From Candidatus Peregrinibacteria bacterium (GTDB lineage: Bacteria; Patescibacteriota; Gracilibacteria; UBA1369), in NCBI GenBank assembly GCA_014728765.1, contig WJLA01000112.1:1-11556 (forward strand): a stretch of DNA of 11,556 nucleotides, read 5' to 3'. The notes below the pieces were generated by a model. It had not been told where the DNA came from. It made no database searches and was given only the letters and a program-made list of their open reading frames with translations. The first letter of the stretch is position 1. Each line of letters begins with the position of its first letter. The position numbers were made by a program, and so were the translations under genes. Positions 1 to 6,472 of this stretch are shown here, piece by piece.

Positions 1-306
1 AATATTTATGCTGATGAGATTTGTTTTGATGCAGGGCTTCGGCCAGAAATGCGAACAGAAAAATTGAAGCGTGCCGATATTGTGAGACTGCATGCTGCAA
101 TTTTATCTTGTCTGCAGCAGGGGATTGATAATTTGGGGACCAGTATTTCGGATTTTGTGAACTCAAAAGGGCAATCTGGAAGAAATCAAGATTACTTGAT
201 GGTATATGGTAGAAAAGGAGAGGAATGCAGAATATGCAGATCAGAGATTTTAAAGATTCGTGTTGCTGGTCGCGGAACTTATTATTGTCAAATTTGTCAA
301 ACTTAG
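1..306 (+). CDS. mutM: Formamidopyrimidine-DNA glycosylase (Fpg/MutM), C-terminal part, 5' end outside window
   Basis: Only the last 101 codons are present; the frame is open from base 1. Fpg is a bifunctional DNA glycosylase/AP lyase that removes oxidised purines such as 8-oxoguanine in base excision repair. The visible part begins in the family's conserved NIYADE segment after the helix-two-turn-helix (NIYADEICFDAGLRP). It ends with the C-terminal zinc finger: CRIC, then GRGTYYCQIC, giving Cys at visible residues 76, 79, 96 and 99, with the conserved DNA-contacting Arg in GRGT. The catalytic N-terminal Pro-Glu lies outside the window. The gene ends with TAG; I see no clear terminator hairpin in the 238 bases before lysS. 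The identity is firm from motifs; Fpg and the plant-type Nei relatives share the fold, but the zinc finger and NIYADE favour Fpg. Confidence 0.93.
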   Translation, partial: NIYADEICFDAGLRPEMRTEKLKRADIVRLHAAILSCLQQGIDNLGTSISDFVNSKGQSGRNQDYLMVYGRKGEECRICRSEILKIRVAGRGTYYCQICQT

Positions 307-463
307 ATTTATAACGACCAGGGATAGGTTTTTCTGTTTGAGCTTATTTTTAGATAAATTCTGTTTTTGAAATGATCAACTTTGCTAGGTTCAAGTTTTT
401 CACTTGTATTTTTGCATTCAGATTGTAATTTTGATTTTTAAATTTTTCAGCAAATAACTCTGG

Positions 464-492
464 TTGATTCGTTTATTTCGTGTAAATATTAT
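464..492 (+). promoter_or_regulatory. Putative sigma70-type promoter of lysS
   Basis: TTGATT (464-469), a 17-nt spacer and TATTAT (487-492). Transcription would start near 499, giving a leader of roughly 50 nt before lysS. Called from consensus similarity only. It sits in the 238-nt gap after fpg, where nothing else is recognisable. Confidence 0.5.
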
Positions 493-525
493 CTAGAAAT
501 TAAACCTTATTTGCTTTATAAAGTT

Positions 526-531
526 AAGGAG
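526..531 (+). promoter_or_regulatory. Shine-Dalgarno-like AAGGAG upstream of lysS
   Basis: AAGGAG lies 13 nt before a GTG at 545 and 19 nt before an ATG at 551, both in the lysS frame. Both spacings are longer than usual, so the site does not settle the start codon. It favours GTG 545 by distance, while codon preference favours ATG 551. Most other genes in the window have no such motif. Confidence 0.4.
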
Positions 532-550
532 TTAAATAAATTTTGTGTTT

Positions 551-2197
551 ATGGAAAATGGAAGAATAAATTTTAATAATCTTGATATTTCTAAAAATCA
601 TTGGGGTATGGCAATAGCTGAAAAAGTTATTGAAAGATTTCCTGATGAAGAAATTTACACTTGTGCCGCTGGGATAAGTCCCTCTGGTGTAGTGCATTTT
701 GGAAATTTTCGTGATGTGATGACTTGTGTTGGAGTTTATTTTGGGCTTAAAAAACTAGGAAAAAATGTAAGAATTATTTTTTCTTGGGATAATTATGACA
801 GATTTAGAAAAGTGCCCGTTGGTATTCCTGAAAAATTTGAAAAATATATAGGTATGCCATATACAGCTGTTCCATCTCCTGTTGAGGATGGTGCCGCTTC
901 ATATGCCGAGCATTTTCAAAAAGTGTTTGAAGCTTCGATGAAAGAGCTTGGAATTGAGATGGAATTCAAAGATCAAACTGAAAAATATACAAAGGGTGAA
1001 TATGCTGAAAGTATTGTTGATTTGATGAAAAAACGTAAAGAAATTGCACGTGTGCTTTTAAGTTATATGTCTGATAAGGCAAAGTCAGAGAAGGGGATTG
1101 ATGAAGCAGAGTATATTGAAAACTATTATCCAATCGGTGTTTATTCATCATTTAATGGCACAGATATAACTGAAATAATTAATTATGATGAGGATGCTAA
1201 AATTACTTATAGATGCAAGAAAACGGGAAAAGAAGAGGAAATTGATTTGCGAAAGGACTTTCAATATAAACTGCAATGGAAAGTGGATTGGCCCATGAGA
1301 TGGAATTATGAACAAGTACATTTTGAGCCGGGGGGTGCGGATCATGCTTCACCTGGTGGGAGTTATGACACTTCAGCAGAAATTTCAGAAATGATTATAG
1401 GGAAAAAAGCTCCTGTGTTTGCAGGATACCAGTTTATAGGAATTCAAGGTATGCCTGGGAAAATGTCCGGGTCGAAAGGTCAAGCTATATCACCCGCGAT
1501 GTTGCTTGAAATTTATCAGGCCGAGTTATTGAAGTGGCTTTATCTTAGAAAATCTCCAAATCAAAGATTTGATTTAGCTTTTGATAGTGAGATTATTAGA
1601 CAATATGATGAATTTGATAGAGAAATTAAAAATCATCTTGATTCTAATTTGGAAGGATTTAGAAGGTCAGCACTTGAAATGAGTTTCAATCAAGAAAAGG
1701 TTGAAAGTAATAATCCTATACCATTCAGGCAAGCTGTTGCATTGGGTCAAATTGTGCAATGGAATAATGATAAAGTTATAGAGATTTCTAACAAGTTGGG
1801 GCAAAATTTTGATGAAAAATCAATAGAGATCAGATTGAAAAAGGCTCAAGCTTGGTTGGAGAAATACAATTCAATTGAGGTTATAAAGCTTTTGGAATCA
1901 CCAAATTTTGAATATTGGAATAATATGGATGAAAAATCACAAAATTATGTGAAACTCTTGGTTAAATCTCTAAATGAAAAACCTGATATTGATGTTAAAG
2001 AGTTGGAATTGCTTGTATATGGTATTCCTAAAAATCCGGAACTTGATCCAAAAGAAAATGCCCCATTTCAAAAAGCTTTCTTTAAGGATGTCTATAACCT
2101 TTTATTGGCCAAAGATAGAGGGCCCAGACTTTCTACATTTATATGGGCTTTGGGAAAAGACAAGGTTACTGAATTGTTAACTTTTAATCAGAATTGA
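551..2197 (+). CDS. lysS: Lysyl-tRNA synthetase, class I
   Basis: Charges tRNA-Lys with lysine in the cytoplasm, using the Rossmann-fold class I architecture instead of the class II LysRS found in most bacteria. With the ATG at 551 the protein has 548 residues, close to the family's usual 510-550. The HIGH-type signature is HFGN (residues 49-52) in GISPSGVVHFGNFRD. The KMSKS-type signature is KMSGSKG (304-310). Other class I LysRS landmarks are FSWDNYDRFRKVP (about 77-89) and FEPGGADHASPGGSYD (about 258-273). The C-terminal part is helical, as expected for the anticodon-binding cage. An in-frame GTG at 545 would add two residues (MF). The gene appears monocistronic, ends with TGA, and its last 14 bases overlap the 3' end of a small minus-strand ORF. 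Class I LysRS is typical of archaea, spirochaetes, some alphaproteobacteria and some CPR lineages. Confidence 0.96.
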   Translation: MENGRINFNNLDISKNHWGMAIAEKVIERFPDEEIYTCAAGISPSGVVHFGNFRDVMTCVGVYFGLKKLGKNVRIIFSWDNYDRFRKVPVGIPEKFEKYIGMPYTAVPSPVEDGAASYAEHFQKVFEASMKELGIEMEFKDQTEKYTKGEYAESIVDLMKKRKEIARVLLSYMSDKAKSEKGIDEAEYIENYYPIGVYSSFNGTDITEIINYDEDAKITYRCKKTGKEEEIDLRKDFQYKLQWKVDWPMRWNYEQVHFEPGGADHASPGGSYDTSAEISEMIIGKKAPVFAGYQFIGIQGMPGKMSGSKGQAISPAMLLEIYQAELLKWLYLRKSPNQRFDLAFDSEIIRQYDEFDREIKNHLDSNLEGFRRSALEMSFNQEKVESNNPIPFRQAVALGQIVQWNNDKVIEISNKLGQNFDEKSIEIRLKKAQAWLEKYNSIEVIKLLESPNFEYWNNMDEKSQNYVKLLVKSLNEKPDIDVKELELLVYGIPKNPELDPKENAPFQKAFFKDVYNLLLAKDRGPRLSTFIWALGKDKVTELLTFNQN

Positions 2198-2360
2198 AAA
2201 TTGATCTGATATTGTTTCGAGTATTTCCAAGTTGATTGGTTATATTCTTAACATTTCCGGATCTTAGTCCAAGTCTGTGATCAAGTTTGTTTTTTTGTGA
2301 ATCAGTATTAGTTCTTAGTCCTAATCTGTGTTGATTAGGTCCTTTGTTGAATCCAAACAT
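2184..2360 (-). CDS. Small basic hypothetical protein with HRLGLR repeat
   Basis: A 58-codon ORF starting at ATG 2360 and ending TAA. I do not recognise a family. The peptide is rich in Asn, Arg and Lys, has no Glu and carries a net charge of about +7. It contains the exact hexapeptide HRLGLR twice (residues 11-16 and 28-33), 17 residues apart, with a possible weak third echo, NQLGNTRN (42-49). At DNA level the two copies (2262-2279 and 2313-2330) differ only in one Leu codon, CTT against TTA. That change is synonymous and the spacing is in frame, which supports translation. A strong promoter lies about 30 nt upstream of the predicted transcript start codon. There is no Shine-Dalgarno, as for most genes here. 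A GTG at 2387 could extend it by nine residues but would lie at the transcription start. It has no hydrophobic segment; nucleic-acid binding is possible but only a guess. Alternatively the locus makes a small RNA. Confidence 0.45.
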   Translation of the reverse strand: MFGFNKGPNQHRLGLRTNTDSQKNKLDHRLGLRSGNVKNITNQLGNTRNNIRSIFNSD

Positions 2361-2395
2361 ATAAAATTTGATTAGATATAAATACACATCTAAAT

Positions 2396-2423
2396 ATTAT
2401 AACATAAAATGCTATAAAGTCAA
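2396..2423 (-). promoter_or_regulatory. Strong extended -10 promoter for the small HRLGLR-repeat ORF
   Basis: On the minus strand TTGACT (2423-2418), a 16-nt spacer and TATAAT (2401-2396) preceded by TG one base away (TGTTATAAT, an extended -10). Predicted start near 2389. It begins 4 bases after the TGA stop of the ParB-like gene, so it drives the small ORF independently. Confidence 0.65.
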
Positions 2424-2426
2424 TGA

Positions 2427-3017
2427 TCAAATAGCATTTGGATTCGATGAGCCTGTTTTAAGTATGCTATCTAAAATTTCAGCTTCACCCTGTTTAAACT
2501 CAGTTAGGACAATTGCGGGTTTGACTGTCCATATAATATTTTTGTTAAAATGTTGAGCTAATGCTATAGCGGCACAACGATGCGAGCCTTCTAGGCAAAC
2601 AATACGATTTTTTTCTGGAATATATGCACCAATTATCTCCGTTGGTTGTGGAAAATTTTCAAGAATTTTCAATATTCTGCTATGAGTTTGATATTCGGGT
2701 TTAAGGTCAATTAATTCTTTAAATGTATATGTATTTGTTTTAGGCAAGTCTTTCTGCCAGCCGCTGAATGGCCCGACTTGAAAGTTTGGAATTATTGTGT
2801 CAGGATCATTAATTAGAAATTTTTTCCATTTACGATTTTTTGCGTCAAATTGGTTTGCGGAATAGGTTCGCCAACTTTCCCAATCCGGCCATCCTTTTAT
2901 TTTAGTGGCAACTTCAATCCAGTCATCACGACAAATTGGATTCATTTCTCTGCTTTTCCAATTATCAAATGCCTCTTCCCAACTTACATCTTTGATTTCC
3001 GATAGGTTATTTAGCAT
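2427..3017 (-). CDS. Hypothetical protein with ParB/sulfiredoxin-like motif
   Basis: A 196-residue protein of unknown role, predicted cytoplasmic (no signal peptide or membrane segment). Near the C-terminus, residues 140-153 read VCLEGSHRCAAIAL. This resembles the nucleotide-binding loop of the ParB N-terminal/Srx fold (hydrophobic-x-D/E-G-x-H-R-x-x-A), with E143, G144, H146 and R147 in the expected places. The N-terminal 60 residues are Trp-rich (WEEAFDNW, DDWIEVA, WPDWESWR), and I do not recognise them. There is no sign of a ParA partner or HTH domain, so a role in partitioning is not implied. The fold may serve as a nucleotide-dependent enzyme or toxin-like kinase, as in other ParB-superfamily proteins; this is inference. 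It stops with TGA, has its own promoter upstream, and has no Shine-Dalgarno before ATG 3017. Confidence 0.8.
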   Translation of the reverse strand: MLNNLSEIKDVSWEEAFDNWKSREMNPICRDDWIEVATKIKGWPDWESWRTYSANQFDAKNRKWKKFLINDPDTIIPNFQVGPFSGWQKDLPKTNTYTFKELIDLKPEYQTHSRILKILENFPQPTEIIGAYIPEKNRIVCLEGSHRCAAIALAQHFNKNIIWTVKPAIVLTEFKQGEAEILDSILKTGSSNPNAI

Positions 3018-3038
3018 ATCAATTGTTAAAGTGAGATA

Positions 3039-3066
3039 ATCATAACAATTTTTTTAAAATTGTAAA
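3039..3066 (-). promoter_or_regulatory. Putative extended -10 promoter of the ParB-like gene
   Basis: Minus strand TTTACA (3066-3061), a 16-nt spacer and TATGAT (3044-3039) with a TG extension (TGTTATGAT). Predicted start near 3032, giving a leader of about 15 nt. The -35 lies in the T-rich tail following the GC hairpin of the upstream gene, so terminator and promoter are packed together. Confidence 0.5.
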
Positions 3067-3072
3067 AGCCAA

Positions 3073-3095
3073 CCGCGGTCCGTACCGGACCGCGG
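3073..3095 (-). terminator. GC-rich perfect hairpin, probable terminator of the 97-codon gene
   Basis: Perfect 10-bp inverted repeat CCGCGGTCCG / CGGACCGCGG with a 3-nt loop, 26 bases past the stop codon of the GC-rich small gene. On the minus strand it is followed by TTGGCTTTTAC, a poor but present T tract. The stem is all G/C except one A-T pair, far above the local background, so another role (transcript end protection, or a recombination or folding element) cannot be excluded. Confidence 0.6.
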
Positions 3096-3121
3096 GATAG
3101 TTGTTTGTCGCTGCAGTATTC

Positions 3122-3415
3122 TTAGCTGGCCATTCGCCAGAGTGGATCAAAGGCTTGACTGACCTTCGGTACGAATCTGCTTGCGAACTCATGTGCCGTC
3201 TGGCACTCCTTGAAGAGCTTTCTGGCAACAGTCTCGGCGGCAATATCAGCACCGTCCGGGTACTGAAAATCGCCACAAGAACTAGCCACCAGTTTGCTCA
3301 ATTCGACTTCGAGCTGCTTGAGATAGTCCATTGCCGCCTTGATTACGGCTTCTTCTCCGTTATTCCAAACGGATTGAACACTCTCCAGCAACCTCATGTC
3401 AAAGTCTTTTTTCAT
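3122..3415 (-). CDS. GC-rich small hypothetical protein (97 aa)
   Basis: A 97-residue protein that I do not recognise. Starting at ATG 3415 it begins MKKDFDMRLLESVQSVWNN and looks largely helical, with an amphipathic central part (residues about 20-45), Cys at 47 and 70, and an aromatic C-terminus ending DPLWRMAS. It has no signal peptide or membrane helix. By hand count 147 of the 295 bases at 3121-3415 are G or C (about 50%), against roughly a third or less in neighbouring genes, so codon use is clearly different. Strand choice rests on a perfect consensus promoter (3448-3475), a well-spaced Shine-Dalgarno AAAGGA five bases before the ATG, and a hairpin after the stop. Longer opposing frames at 3101-3460 and 3040-3276 lack these signals. 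It may be transferred, or a highly expressed gene under codon selection; the sequence does not decide. Confidence 0.72.
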   Translation of the reverse strand: MKKDFDMRLLESVQSVWNNGEEAVIKAAMDYLKQLEVELSKLVASSCGDFQYPDGADIAAETVARKLFKECQTAHEFASRFVPKVSQAFDPLWRMAS

Positions 3416-3420
3416 TACTA

Positions 3421-3426
3421 TCCTTT
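3421..3426 (-). promoter_or_regulatory. Shine-Dalgarno AAAGGA fixing the start of the GC-rich gene
   Basis: AAAGGA (3426-3421 on the minus strand) stands five bases before ATG 3415. It is the best-placed ribosome binding site in the window, whereas clpP, the lipoprotein, phosphorylase and ParB-like genes show none. Confidence 0.6.
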
Positions 3427-3447
3427 CTTGTTAAAAAGACTGAATTT

Positions 3448-3475
3448 ATTATATCTATAATTGCTTTTTTGTCAA
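3448..3475 (-). promoter_or_regulatory. Perfect consensus sigma70 promoter of the GC-rich small gene
   Basis: Minus strand TTGACA (3475-3470), a 16-nt spacer and TATAAT (3453-3448). Both hexamers match the consensus exactly. Predicted start near 3441, leader about 26 nt. It implies strong, largely constitutive expression unless the adjacent inverted repeat acts as an operator. Confidence 0.75.
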
Positions 3476-3480
3476 CTAAG

Positions 3481-3496
3481 CAATTTGTTCAAATTG
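3481..3496. repeat. Inverted repeat CAATTTG-TT-CAAATTG next to the promoter
   Basis: Two perfect 7-bp arms with a 2-nt centre, five bases upstream of the -35 of the GC-rich gene and four bases after the phosphorylase stop codon. It could be an operator for the small gene, or a weak AT-rich terminator of the phosphorylase transcript. The stem is too AT-rich to be convincing as a terminator. Confidence 0.4.
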
Positions 3497-3500
3497 GAAT

Positions 3501-5144
3501 TTATTTCCAAATTTTTTCGTAGTATTGTTTAACTACTCTGTGGGTATTGAAAAAGCTTAATAACATAATCGCTTTCTTCATTCTTTTAACCCATTTATCA
3601 TGATGTTCGTAATATTCAATGATAACTTTCTCTAATTCATCATAAAGTTCTTGTGCATCATGTAAATTTGGCTGAGGATGATAGTGCTCATTGTGATCTG
3701 TTCCAAATCCCCATCCACTTTCAGGTTGTCTTTCGATTCCTTCTATCCACCAACCATCTTTAATGGAAAGATTTAGTCCTCCATTTAATGCCACTTTCAT
3801 TCCACTGGTTCCGCTCGCTTCCATTGGAGCAATAGGGTTGTTAAGCCATAAATCGCAACCTGTAACCAATCTTTTTGCAATATCCAAATTGTAATCATTC
3901 GTAACAGCTACTTTGATTTGCCCTCGAAGTTCTTTAGCGCAATGAAGAATTTGTGATTTAGTGTTGTGACAAAAAGTATTATCTTTTCCGCAATGTGCTG
4001 AAAAAATAAGCTGAATTTTTTTGTAACCAAGTTCTCTTAGCTTATTAAGGTTGGTAAAAATCAAGTCCGGTCTTTTATATTCCACAAATCTTCTGGCAAA
4101 GCAGATTGTTAGTGTTTTATCATCAAATAAATCATCTTTTTCCAAATTTTGAATACCAAAGAAACTTGGGTTCTGATTTATCCATTTTATTAATGCTTTT
4201 TTATCATTGTATTTAGCTTTAACCAATTCTTTATCGGGAATTTTTTCTGCATTTTTGAAATTATCGGTTTTAGTTTCCCAATTTTTCAAATACTTATCGA
4301 ACAGTTTTTTCATGTTAGGTGATGTCCAACGAGGATGATAAATTCCGTTGGTAACATTTTCAAAATTTACCCAAGGGAACATTTTATGACAGACATCGCG
4401 ATGCTTTTCGGATACTGAATTGGAGATTGAGCTTAAATTTAAAGCTAACTCTGTCATGCCCATACTTTTTTCAGTAGCAAGTTTTTTAATGTTCCACGGA
4501 ATTACTGATTCAATTGTGTTATTGACCAGTCCATAATCAAAATAATCATGTCCCGCTTGTACCGGTGTATGAGTCGTAAAGGTGCAATGATTTTTTACTT
4601 TTTTCTCATCATAATCAAATTTTCTAAGTAATTCCAAAGTTAATGGTGCAGCATGTCCTTCATTCATGTGATAATAATCAATATCATGATAACCTAATGC
4701 TTCCAATGCTTTAACCCCTCCAACTCCCAATATATATTCTTGGCAAAGTCTGGTATACCAGTTGCTGGTGTATAAATGCTTGGTTAAATCTCTATCCCAG
4801 GGTTTGTTTTCTTCTCTTAGGCTACTTAAATAATAAACAGGTAGGCTTTGTTCCGAATTTACTTTAACTTGATATTTATAAATTGAGAAAACGACATTTC
4901 TATTTTCGATTTTTAAATTGATAGTTTGATTCATTTTTTCAAAGTGATCATCAGGATTAAAAATTTCTTCCGGATGTTCCGATCTATGATAAATTAAAGA
5001 AATGCCTACAGAATTCGTTTTCAAAGCTGCCATTGATAGCATGATGTCTGCTGCTAAAACTCCAAGTCCTCCCGCATAGTTTCGATGTCGGTCATCGAAG
5101 GCAAATTCCATTGAGAAGTATGCTATTTGTTTTTGTTTAGTCAT
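3501..5144 (-). CDS. glgP: Alpha-glucan phosphorylase, short form (GT35 family)
   Basis: Phosphorolyses alpha-1,4-glucans (glycogen or maltodextrin) to glucose-1-phosphate in the cytoplasm, using pyridoxal phosphate. The 547-residue protein belongs to the shorter branch of the family rather than the 800-850 residue glycogen phosphorylases. Motifs in order: NYAGGLGVLAAD (22-33), the glucan-binding loop start; HMNEGHAAP (159-167); THTPVQAGHDYF (191-202); NGIYHPRW (266-273); FARRFVEYKRPDL (349-361), with the Arg and Lys that bind phosphate; and SAHCGKD (382-388). EASGTSGMKVALNGGLN (442-458) carries the PLP lysine at K450. All key active-site elements appear intact. No Shine-Dalgarno precedes ATG 5144; an extended -10 lies about 20 bases upstream. 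It is divergent from a membrane-protein gene across 100 bases. No glycogen synthase or branching enzyme is visible in the window, so storage or scavenging cannot be told apart. Confidence 0.93.
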   Translation of the reverse strand: MTKQKQIAYFSMEFAFDDRHRNYAGGLGVLAADIMLSMAALKTNSVGISLIYHRSEHPEEIFNPDDHFEKMNQTINLKIENRNVVFSIYKYQVKVNSEQSLPVYYLSSLREENKPWDRDLTKHLYTSNWYTRLCQEYILGVGGVKALEALGYHDIDYYHMNEGHAAPLTLELLRKFDYDEKKVKNHCTFTTHTPVQAGHDYFDYGLVNNTIESVIPWNIKKLATEKSMGMTELALNLSSISNSVSEKHRDVCHKMFPWVNFENVTNGIYHPRWTSPNMKKLFDKYLKNWETKTDNFKNAEKIPDKELVKAKYNDKKALIKWINQNPSFFGIQNLEKDDLFDDKTLTICFARRFVEYKRPDLIFTNLNKLRELGYKKIQLIFSAHCGKDNTFCHNTKSQILHCAKELRGQIKVAVTNDYNLDIAKRLVTGCDLWLNNPIAPMEASGTSGMKVALNGGLNLSIKDGWWIEGIERQPESGWGFGTDHNEHYHPQPNLHDAQELYDELEKVIIEYYEHHDKWVKRMKKAIMLLSFFNTHRVVKQYYEKIWK

Positions 5145-5165
5145 ATATTATTTAGTTTTCCACTT

Positions 5166-5174
5166 ATTATAACA
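5166..5174 (-). promoter_or_regulatory. Extended -10 element of the phosphorylase gene
   Basis: Minus strand TGTTATAAT (5174-5166) with start predicted near 5159, about 15 nt before ATG 5144. The matching -35 position (5193-5188, TGTAAT) is poor; the extended -10 may compensate. Confidence 0.5.
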
Positions 5175-5193
5175 TAATTTATTTATTATTACA

Positions 5194-5221
5194 TTGTAAA
5201 AACTGTTTATAAACATATAAT
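5194..5221 (+). promoter_or_regulatory. Putative promoter of the membrane-protein gene
   Basis: TTGTAA (5194-5199), a 16-nt spacer and TATAAT (5216-5221). Predicted start near 5228, so the gene starts at ATG 5245 with a short leader. An upstream in-frame TTG at 5221 overlaps the -10 and cannot be the start. The region is shared back-to-back with the phosphorylase promoter. Confidence 0.55.
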
Positions 5222-5244
5222 TGATTTTGAAAATAAAAATAATT

Positions 5245-6471
5245 ATGAAAAATATAAATGATAAAAGACTTGCAAATAATTCGCATGTCCTAATATCAGA
5301 GTTTGCTGAAGAAAATTCAGCGAATTTTTTAAATGAACTGATAATCTTAAAGGAACGATTGGAGAAAAGTGTCACTGCTAATATTCAACAGAAGGATGCT
5401 GATAATAAGGGAGGAATTCAGGAATATTTGGAAATATATATTGATAGAGTGAAAGCAATAATTTCGAGTAATTCAATAAAAAATCTAGATAATGAAAAAA
5501 CACAAATTATACTGGAAAATGTAGTCATAGCATTTGATGAATTGTATGAAAAATTTCAGAAAGCAGATTTGATTGTTTTATTTGATTCATTGATTTTGTT
5601 ATTTTTTAATATTAAAAAATATTCAAATTCTGAATTGCATGAAAAATTAAATGAATTACTTATAAATTCGCCGAATGATAGTTTGCTTGATGCTACTGAT
5701 GAAGATGAAATGAAATTCGATGAAGAAACTTTGGTAGTAAGTGATTATAATTCCAGATTTTCCCATTTGAATGATGGTGTTCATAGTGCAGTGACTAAAC
5801 AAAGATCAGTTATTAGTGCTAATTTGGAAGAGGATTTGGCAGAAGAAAGATTAACTGAAGATGTTTGTAATTATTCAAGTTCAGTATTTCCAGATATTAT
5901 TGATAGAATAAGAAAAAAATCATTAATAATCGGACTTGCAGTTGCTGGGGGGGTGGTGGCAACCGGATTTTATGCATTAAGCTCTAAGAAAACTGGAGTT
6001 GATATTGTTACATCTGGTGATGAAAAACCAAATGATGAAAAATCAAGTGATAAAAAGTTTTCAGAGTCATTATCTGTTGAATCTGTAACAAAAAAAGAAA
6101 AAGATCCTCAAGTGGAAACAATCAAAAAGAAATATTGTACTATTGATCAAAACAATAATTATTATAAATTTTATTTATCCAAAATTAATATTGGGAATAA
6201 TAGACTTTTTCCAAAACTGTTTGAAGAAGCTGTTGAAAGTACCAAAGTAGAATATACTAAAGATGAAATAGTTGATAAAAATCATTTAATAGAAATGTTT
6301 TTGGAAGAGTTAGAGGTGCTGGCAAATATGGACAAATTTACTGCCGAATATTGTAAAGTGCATCGAAGGCAATTCAGTATCTATCAAAAAAAAGGAGAAT
6401 GGGATAAAATTTCAGGGCAAACAAAAATGTTATATAGAGCAATTAATCCATCAGAAGATTGTAAAGAATAA
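5245..6471 (+). CDS. Single-pass membrane protein of unknown function (408 aa)
   Basis: I do not recognise a family. With ATG 5245 the protein has 408 residues. Residues 1-150 are helical and acidic, containing a hydrophobic patch, DLIVLFDSLILLFF (108-121), that fits a buried helix. Residues 150-220 are acidic and probably disordered (TDEDEMKFDEE). A clear membrane segment, SLIIGLAVAGGVVATGFYAL (226-245), follows the basic stretch RIRKK (221-225). This predicts a cytoplasmic N-terminus and an extracytoplasmic C-terminal part by the positive-inside rule. A Lys/Ser/Asp-rich linker (247-290) leads to a C-terminal domain (about 293-408) with Cys at 298, 370 and 406. No signal peptide is seen. It is divergent from the phosphorylase gene and converges on the DUF1801 gene with one base between stops, so no terminator hairpin fits there. 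Function cannot be inferred from context. Confidence 0.85.
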   Translation: MKNINDKRLANNSHVLISEFAEENSANFLNELIILKERLEKSVTANIQQKDADNKGGIQEYLEIYIDRVKAIISSNSIKNLDNEKTQIILENVVIAFDELYEKFQKADLIVLFDSLILLFFNIKKYSNSELHEKLNELLINSPNDSLLDATDEDEMKFDEETLVVSDYNSRFSHLNDGVHSAVTKQRSVISANLEEDLAEERLTEDVCNYSSSVFPDIIDRIRKKSLIIGLAVAGGVVATGFYALSSKKTGVDIVTSGDEKPNDEKSSDKKFSESLSVESVTKKEKDPQVETIKKKYCTIDQNNNYYKFYLSKINIGNNRLFPKLFEEAVESTKVEYTKDEIVDKNHLIEMFLEELEVLANMDKFTAEYCKVHRRQFSIYQKKGEWDKISGQTKMLYRAINPSEDCKE

Positions 6472-6472
6472 T

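Noticed and set aside
2195..2429. UGA recoding as glycine, as in some Gracilibacteria
   Set aside because: lysS and the ParB-like gene end at TGA at natural lengths and no in-frame TGA occurs in the conserved genes.
3061..3110. An integron attC-like site around the GC hairpin
   Set aside because: The expected flanking consensus pairs (RYYYAAC and GTTRRRY) are absent and no integrase is in view.
3101..3460. A 119-codon plus-strand frame opposite the GC-rich gene
   Set aside because: It has no promoter or ribosome site, whereas the minus-strand frame has a perfect promoter, Shine-Dalgarno and hairpin; open frames in GC-rich DNA on both strands are expected.
5221..5244. A TTG start at 5221 for the membrane protein
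   Set aside because: It overlaps the -10 element and lies upstream of the predicted transcript start; ATG 5245 is better.
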